Below are positions 59,586-64,000 of a DNA stretch of 64,000 nt, piece by piece. How positions within the stretch are numbered: position 1 is the first letter of the stretch; every line of letters starts with the position of its first letter. Made by a program: the position numbers and the translations under genes. The notes below the pieces were generated by a model, which was not told where the DNA came from, did not search any database, and was given only the letters and a program-made list of their open reading frames with translations. This DNA comes from Capra hircus (taxonomy: Eukaryota > Chordata > Mammalia > Artiodactyla > Bovidae), in the NCBI RefSeq assembly GCF_001704415.2, contig NC_030808.1, positions 83,546,594 through 83,610,593 of the forward strand. The letters are read 5' to 3'.

Positions 59586-59609
59586 AAATAATAATAATAA
59601 TAATAATAA
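59586..59609. repeat. (AAT)n microsatellite
   Basis: Eight AAT units at 59586-59609, just past the short BovB fragment. Confidence 0.95.
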
Positions 59610-59683
59610 AGAGTACTGTGAGAATATGTGGAAGCTGAAAGCAACTGAATGCTTCTGAGTGATTCCCTTCCTCTTGGCCAGAG

Positions 59684-61031
59684 TTCAGCTAGTTCAGTCG
59701 CTCAGTCGTGTCCGACTGAAACCCCATGGACTGCAGCACCCCAGGCTTCCCTGTCCATTACCAACTCCCAGAGCCTACTCAAACTCATGTCCATCGAGTC
59801 GGTGATGCCATCCAACCATCTCATCCTCTGTCGTCTCCTTCTTCTCTTGCCTTCAATCTTTCCCAGCACCAGGGTCTTTTCCAATGAGTCAGCTCTTTGC
59901 ATCAGATGGCCAAAGTATGGCAGCTTCAGCTTCAGCATCAGTCTTTTCAATGAATATTCAGGACTGATTTCCTTCAGGATTGACTGGGTGGATCTCCTTG
60001 CAGTCCAAGGGACTCTCAAGAGTCTTCTCCAACACCACAGTTCAAAAGCATCAATTCTTCAGCACTCATCTTTCTTCACAGCCCAACTCTCACATCCATA
60101 CATGACTACTGGAAAAACCATAGCTTTGATTTGATGGACCTTAGTTGACAAAGTAATATTTCTGCTTTTTAATATGTTGTCTAGGTTTTCATAGCTTTTC
60201 TTCCAAGGAGCAAGCGTCTTTTAATTTCATGGCTACAGTCACCATCTGCAGTGATTTTGGAGCCCAAGAAAATTAAATCTGTCACTGTTTCATTGTTTCC
60301 CTATCTATTTGCCATGAAGTGCTGGCACCAGATGCCATGGTCTTAATTTTTTGAATCTTGAGTTTTAACCCAGCTTTTTTTTTTTTTAACCCAGCTTTTT
60401 CACTCTTCTCTTTCACTTTCATCAAGAGACTCTTCAGTTCCTCTTCACTTTCTGCTATAAGGTTGGTGTCATCTGCATATCCGCATTATTGATATTTCTC
60501 CCAGCAATCTTGATTCCAGCTTGTGCTTCCTCCAGGGTGGCATTTCACATTGATGTACTCTGTATATAAGTTAAATAAGCAAGGTGACAATATACAACCT
60601 TGACATACTCCTTTCTCAATTTGGAACCAATTCATTGTTCCATGTCCCGTTCTGTTGTTTCTTAACCTGCATATAGATTTCTTAGGAGGTAGGTAAGGTG
60701 GTCTGGTATTCCCATTTCTTTAAGAATTTTCCACAGTTTGTTGTGATCCACACAGTCAAAGACTTTGGTATAGTCAATAAAGCAGAGATAGATGTTTTTC
60801 TGGAATTCTCTTGCTTTTTCTATGATTCATCAGATGTTGACAATTTGATCTCTGGTTCCTCTGCCTTTTCTAAATCTACCTTGAACATCTGGAAGTTCTC
60901 AATTCACATGCTGTTGAAGTCTTGCATGGAGAATTTTGAGCATTACTTTGCTAGTGTGTGAGATGAGGGCAATTTTGCAGTAGTTTGAGCATTCTTTGGC
61001 ATTGCCTTTCTTTGGGATTGGAATGAAAACC
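59684..61031 (-). mobile_element. BovB LINE, antisense, 5'-truncated, with 9-bp duplication
   Basis: Antisense BovB from ttcagctagttcagtcgctc to ttgggattggaatgaaaacc. Flanked by tggccagag at 59675-59683 and 61032-61040. A local tandem duplication (ttttaacccagctttttt twice) sits at 60363-60401. Open antisense traces include MRVPWTARRSTQSILKEIS. It is the longest antisense BovB in the window. Confidence 0.94.
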
Positions 61032-61311
61032 TGGCCAGAGACAGGTATGCAAAGGAAAGGGACACTTCAGATAGAGACCACATTGTAGATGTCCAAGTTT
61101 ATACTGTGGGGCACCAAGCAAAAGATCTTAATCCAACCTAGTACCAGTGCAAGCACCCTGGAGATCTCACTTGTCATGAGCTCTGGAGAGCTATTGGGAT
61201 TAACTAGGCAGAACAAGACCCCACTGGTTGACTCCGAGAAGGCAGAGAAAGAGCACATTATCAACACTGCACACAGGGGTCCCAGCACTGAGGACTAACA
61301 GACTTCAGCTC

Positions 61312-61470
61312 CTTCTCTTTGTATGAATTATTTAACTTACTTGTGCTTACATTGTTCTCATCCATTATGTTACAAAATGGAAATGATACTGTATGGTCTT
61401 GTGAGAATTAGATGAAGTTCTTAGGCAGGTGCCTAGATTGCTGTTAGCATATTAAATAACAATTAGTTAC
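61312..61470 (+). repeat. MIR SINE
   Basis: catccattatgttacaaaat, ggaaatgatactgtatggtc, ttgtgagaattagatgaagt, then gttagcatattaaataacaa: the MIR 3' half in sense. Confidence 0.75.
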
Positions 61471-61799
61471 CTACGTTTGTTCCTTCAGGGAAGGGAAGGA
61501 AAGCTGGGGGGCATACGTATTGTTTTAAGGTAGCTCTCTACACCCAAACCCCCAAGTGAAAATGATATACTTTAACTTATATGATAGAGATAGTTATTTT
61601 AACGGAATAGAGGAATAAAGGACACTCCAATTAAAAAAAAAAAATAGTTTACCCCTTTGGAGTCCATGGAGTAAGAGCCACCCCTAACTAGCAGGATCTA
61701 CAGTTGTCCCTTTATGCCACCTAGTGGACAGCAAGGGGAAAGCCCTAATTTTATCTTCAAAGTCTTCAAGTTTACCAAAAACATGTTTGTTTGTTTGTT

Positions 61800-62140
61800 T
61801 GTTTTACTTTTTATTTTGTATTGGGGTGAAATTAACGGGCTTCCCAGGTGGTGCTAGTGGTAAAGAACCTGCCTGCCAATGCAGGAGACATGAGACGCAG
61901 GTTTGATCCCTGGTCGGGAAGATCCCCTGGAGGACGGTGTAACCACCCACTCCAGTACTCTTGCCTGGAGAATCCATCCCACGGACAGGGGAGCCTGGAG
62001 GGCTATAGTCCATAGGGTCGCAAAGAGTTGGACATGACTGAACTGGCTTAGGATGCATGCACAGCCGATTAACAATGTTGTGATAGTTCCAGAAGAACAG
62101 TGAAGGGACTCAGCCATACATATACATGTATCTGAAGAGG
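61800..62140 (-). mobile_element. L1 3' UTR fragment, antisense, split by a SINE
   Basis: Left piece ttttattttgtattggggtg. Right piece from 62068: gattaacaatgttgtgatag, agggactcagccatacatat. A Bov-tA is inserted between. Confidence 0.78.
61837..62067 (+). mobile_element. Bov-tA SINE, sense, full length
   Basis: gggcttcccaggtggtgcta (tRNA head) through agaatccatcccacggacag to ctggcttaggatgcatgcac. Flanked by attaac at 61831-61836 and 62068-62073. It has an intact-looking B-box region (ggtttgatccctgg). Confidence 0.94.
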
Positions 62141-62564
62141 ACAGTTTAAACTCACTAATGGGCTCACTTGTTAGTAAATTTCATTTTTTATGCAAAATAA
62201 AAGATCAGGACTTTAAAAACTAGGTGCTAAAACTAAACTCCCTAGATATTTTAGGATTTAGCATGTGCTATAAAGATCATTCACTGAAGGAAAAGAAAAT
62301 ACACCCGTCCTTACCAGCATGAATTTTCATGACCCACCTTTCTTTTCTCACTGTCCTTCTCCACCAACACTCTTTATGCTCATTCTGTACGTGGACTGGG
62401 AGTGTCCCAGACTTGGGGTTAAACCTTCCCAACACACTGCTGGACCTGGGCTGGTACCAGGGTCATTCTGTTCATTTTCCAAGAATACAACTATCACTTG
62501 AAATTTTGCTGTACTCAAACTAAATATTTGTCAAGGGTCTGTGTGTTCGGTTTGGTTTTTCTTC

Positions 62565-62587
62565 TGTGTGTGTGTGTGTGTGTGTGT
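62565..62587. repeat. (TG)n microsatellite
   Basis: About eleven TG units, roughly 80 bp upstream of the candidate 45-nt exon. Confidence 0.93.
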
Positions 62588-62669
62588 CTGTATGTGTGCT
62601 CCTGCACACATGCACACTCTGCTTCCTGTTAAAGCCCTTTTTTAACCTTTATAATGTTTCCTCTCTCAG

Positions 62670-62714
62670 ATGTTTGTGAAGATGAAGACAATGGCAGACA
62701 AATATCCCCAAAAC
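62670..62714 (+). CDS. MCF2L2: candidate 45-nt MCF2L2 exon after the PH domain
   Basis: A short open block flanked by strong splice signals: a long pyrimidine tract ending cctctctcag, and a donor gtgagt. The length is divisible by three. Entered in phase 1 from the exon at 39132-39210 it reads DVCEDEDNGRQISPK and leaves in phase 1, so it neither breaks the frame nor adds a stop. It is not part of a repeat I recognise; a TG microsatellite lies about 80 bp upstream and a MIR about 150 bp downstream. I do not recall this peptide in the human protein, where DQGNPQFEM follows. It could be an alternative or ruminant-specific cassette exon, or a chance splice-site pair. There is no transcript evidence here. 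Confidence 0.5.
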
Positions 62715-62865
62715 GTGAGTAATAATAGCACACTGGAGTGCCCAGAGCAGTTCTGAGACATTCTCTTTAGTATTATTGTAATTACTATTAACAGTAATCA
62801 TGATAAGTGTTATTTATTAAATTCCACATTACTTCATAAACATTTTTGCTAATTCTTACATCAAT

Positions 62866-62968
62866 ACTGCAAAATAAATATTATTTTAGAAACAAGGAAA
62901 CTGATGCTCAGAGAGGTTAAGTGGCTTACCCAGGATCACACAGCCAGTGAATGAGGGGCAAAATCAAA
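62866..62968 (+). repeat. MIR SINE core
   Basis: gaaacaaggaaactgatgct, cagagaggttaagtggctta, cccaggatcacacagccagt: the highly typical MIR core, sense. Confidence 0.93.
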
Positions 62969-64000
62969 ACTACACCCAGGTCTGACTGCCTCCAAAGCCC
63001 TTGCTCCCACCCCAGGCGATGGGCTCTCATTCATTCACTGAGGTGCCTGTGACCTGCCTGACTGATTCTGGGGTCCCCTCAGTGCTGCCACCTGAGTACT
63101 AAGACTTAGTACCCAAGACTCTTAGTGCCACAGAGTCCATGGCCAGTGGATCCAGGAGAAAGGGATTAAATATGGAAATGACAAAGATATAGTAAAAGAC
63201 TGCCCATAAGCTGCACCTTCCTCCCCTGCACAACTAGGGGCTTTAACTGAGGGATGTTCTCCAAGGCTTCCGGGTTCTAAGAATTCTGGGTTCCTTCCAG
63301 GAGCCACAGGGGAGGCTGGGTGAATAGGGTGTGGTTCCTACTGTCAGAGCCCAGGGCCCACGAGGGAGAAATGTGAGGGCAGATGCAGTTTGCCTCAGAA
63401 GAAATTCTCCCTCCAAGGGTATTGTGAGGAGAATGTGGGTGGCAGAAGCCCCCTGCCCGCTCCCATCCTGCAGGGCCAGCAGCAGAGGGGGGCCCAGAAC
63501 CAGATCATCACATCACCCCAGGAGCCGCTTACCCTGAGGAATGGCTGGAACTTGTCCTCAGGGCTTTTAGTTTCCATATGTCCTTCCAGCCCACTGTCAT
63601 CCCAGGCTGGCTGCCCATGTTCTATGGCTGATGAGGCTTCAGGGCCCAACCCCATCCCCAGCAGGTCCCTCTGGGGTCCCTGGCACCTGGCATTGTCTGG
63701 GTCACTCAGACCTCGGCCCCTGGAGACACAGTTCTTTGGGTCACACAGGGGTAGTCAAGAACACAGCTGCTCCGTTCCTCCCTAATAACCTTCCAGCAAG
63801 ACCACCATCCTTCTGTCCTCACTGTCTGCCCCTGATCTAAGGCACCCAGGCTAGATGATTGCCCTAAAGAAGCATCTCTGGAGGTTCCTGTGGATGCCCC
63901 AAAGTCACATCAGGAGGAGGGCAGTGGGAGGCACCTCACAGAGCCATGTTCTCCTCTGCTCACCCCACCACCTCCCAGGAGCCAGAATTAAACCAGGCTG
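62969..64000. other. GC-richer intronic sequence to window end
   Basis: Higher GC than the rest of the window, with several overlapping open frames of up to 131 codons on both strands (63331-63840). None matches the Ser/Glu-rich MCF2L2 C-terminus that I remember, and none has a convincing acceptor and donor pair. Probably non-coding. Confidence 0.5.

Noticed and set aside
63331..63840. Open frames up to 131 codons on both strands near the window end
   Set aside because: Overlapping opposite-strand frames in GC-richer DNA are expected by chance. The cctgcag at about 63468 could act as an acceptor, but the peptide does not resemble the MCF2L2 C-terminus and no good donor follows.
1..64000. Repeated near-identical segments of about 200 bp across the window, superficially array-like
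   Set aside because: They are dispersed Bov-tA, Bov-A2 and BovB copies in both orientations with individual target-site duplications, not a CRISPR or satellite array.

Overview
This is mammalian nuclear DNA from a bovid ruminant. It is dense with BovB (RTE) LINEs, Bov-tA and Bov-A2 SINEs and young ruminant L1 copies, a combination typical of cattle, buffalo, sheep and goat; I cannot tell these apart from the sequence alone. There are no bacterial genes, operons or CRISPR arrays.

The one host gene I can support is on the + strand. Seven coding exons (6944-7036, 7915-8007, 15332-15403, 21143-21268, 37804-38019, 38872-38964, 39132-39210) encode the C-terminal part of a Dbl-homology (DH) domain, the DH-PH linker and a complete PH domain of a Rho-family guanine nucleotide exchange factor. 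The translation matches what I remember of MCF2L2, an MCF2/DBL relative. All junctions have AG/GT splice signals. The first six exons join in phase 0 and the seventh ends in phase 1. A 45-nt, phase-compatible candidate exon lies at 62670-62714, 23.4 kb downstream. The 5' part of the gene (N-terminal domains, start of DH) and the final exons lie outside the window.

By region: 1-4213 is a 5'-clipped L1 on the + strand. 4.2-15.4 kb carries the first three exons among SINEs and MIRs. 15.4-21 kb has two twin-primed LINEs and two adjacent BovB copies upstream of exon 4. 21.3-37.8 kb is one intron packed with an MLT1-type LTR split by L1 and SINE, a second MLT1-type LTR, an L1 split by BovB, and six further BovB segments. 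37.8-39.2 kb holds the compact PH-domain exons. 39.2-62.7 kb is one intron with old antisense L1s, BovB copies, an L2, a nested pair of twin-primed L1s and an internally deleted Tigger DNA transposon. 62.7-64 kb is mostly unique sequence.

I found no previously undescribed functional system. The points most worth checking are the candidate 45-nt MCF2L2 exon, the nested L1-in-L1 double twin-priming structure, the roughly 150-bp-arm inverted repeat at 13.2-13.6 kb, the BovB inserted into a SINE tail with a 14-17 bp duplication, and the head-to-head BovB pair inside an L1. Repeat family names come from recognising consensus motifs by eye; boundaries are good to about 5-20 bp unless target-site duplications are quoted.
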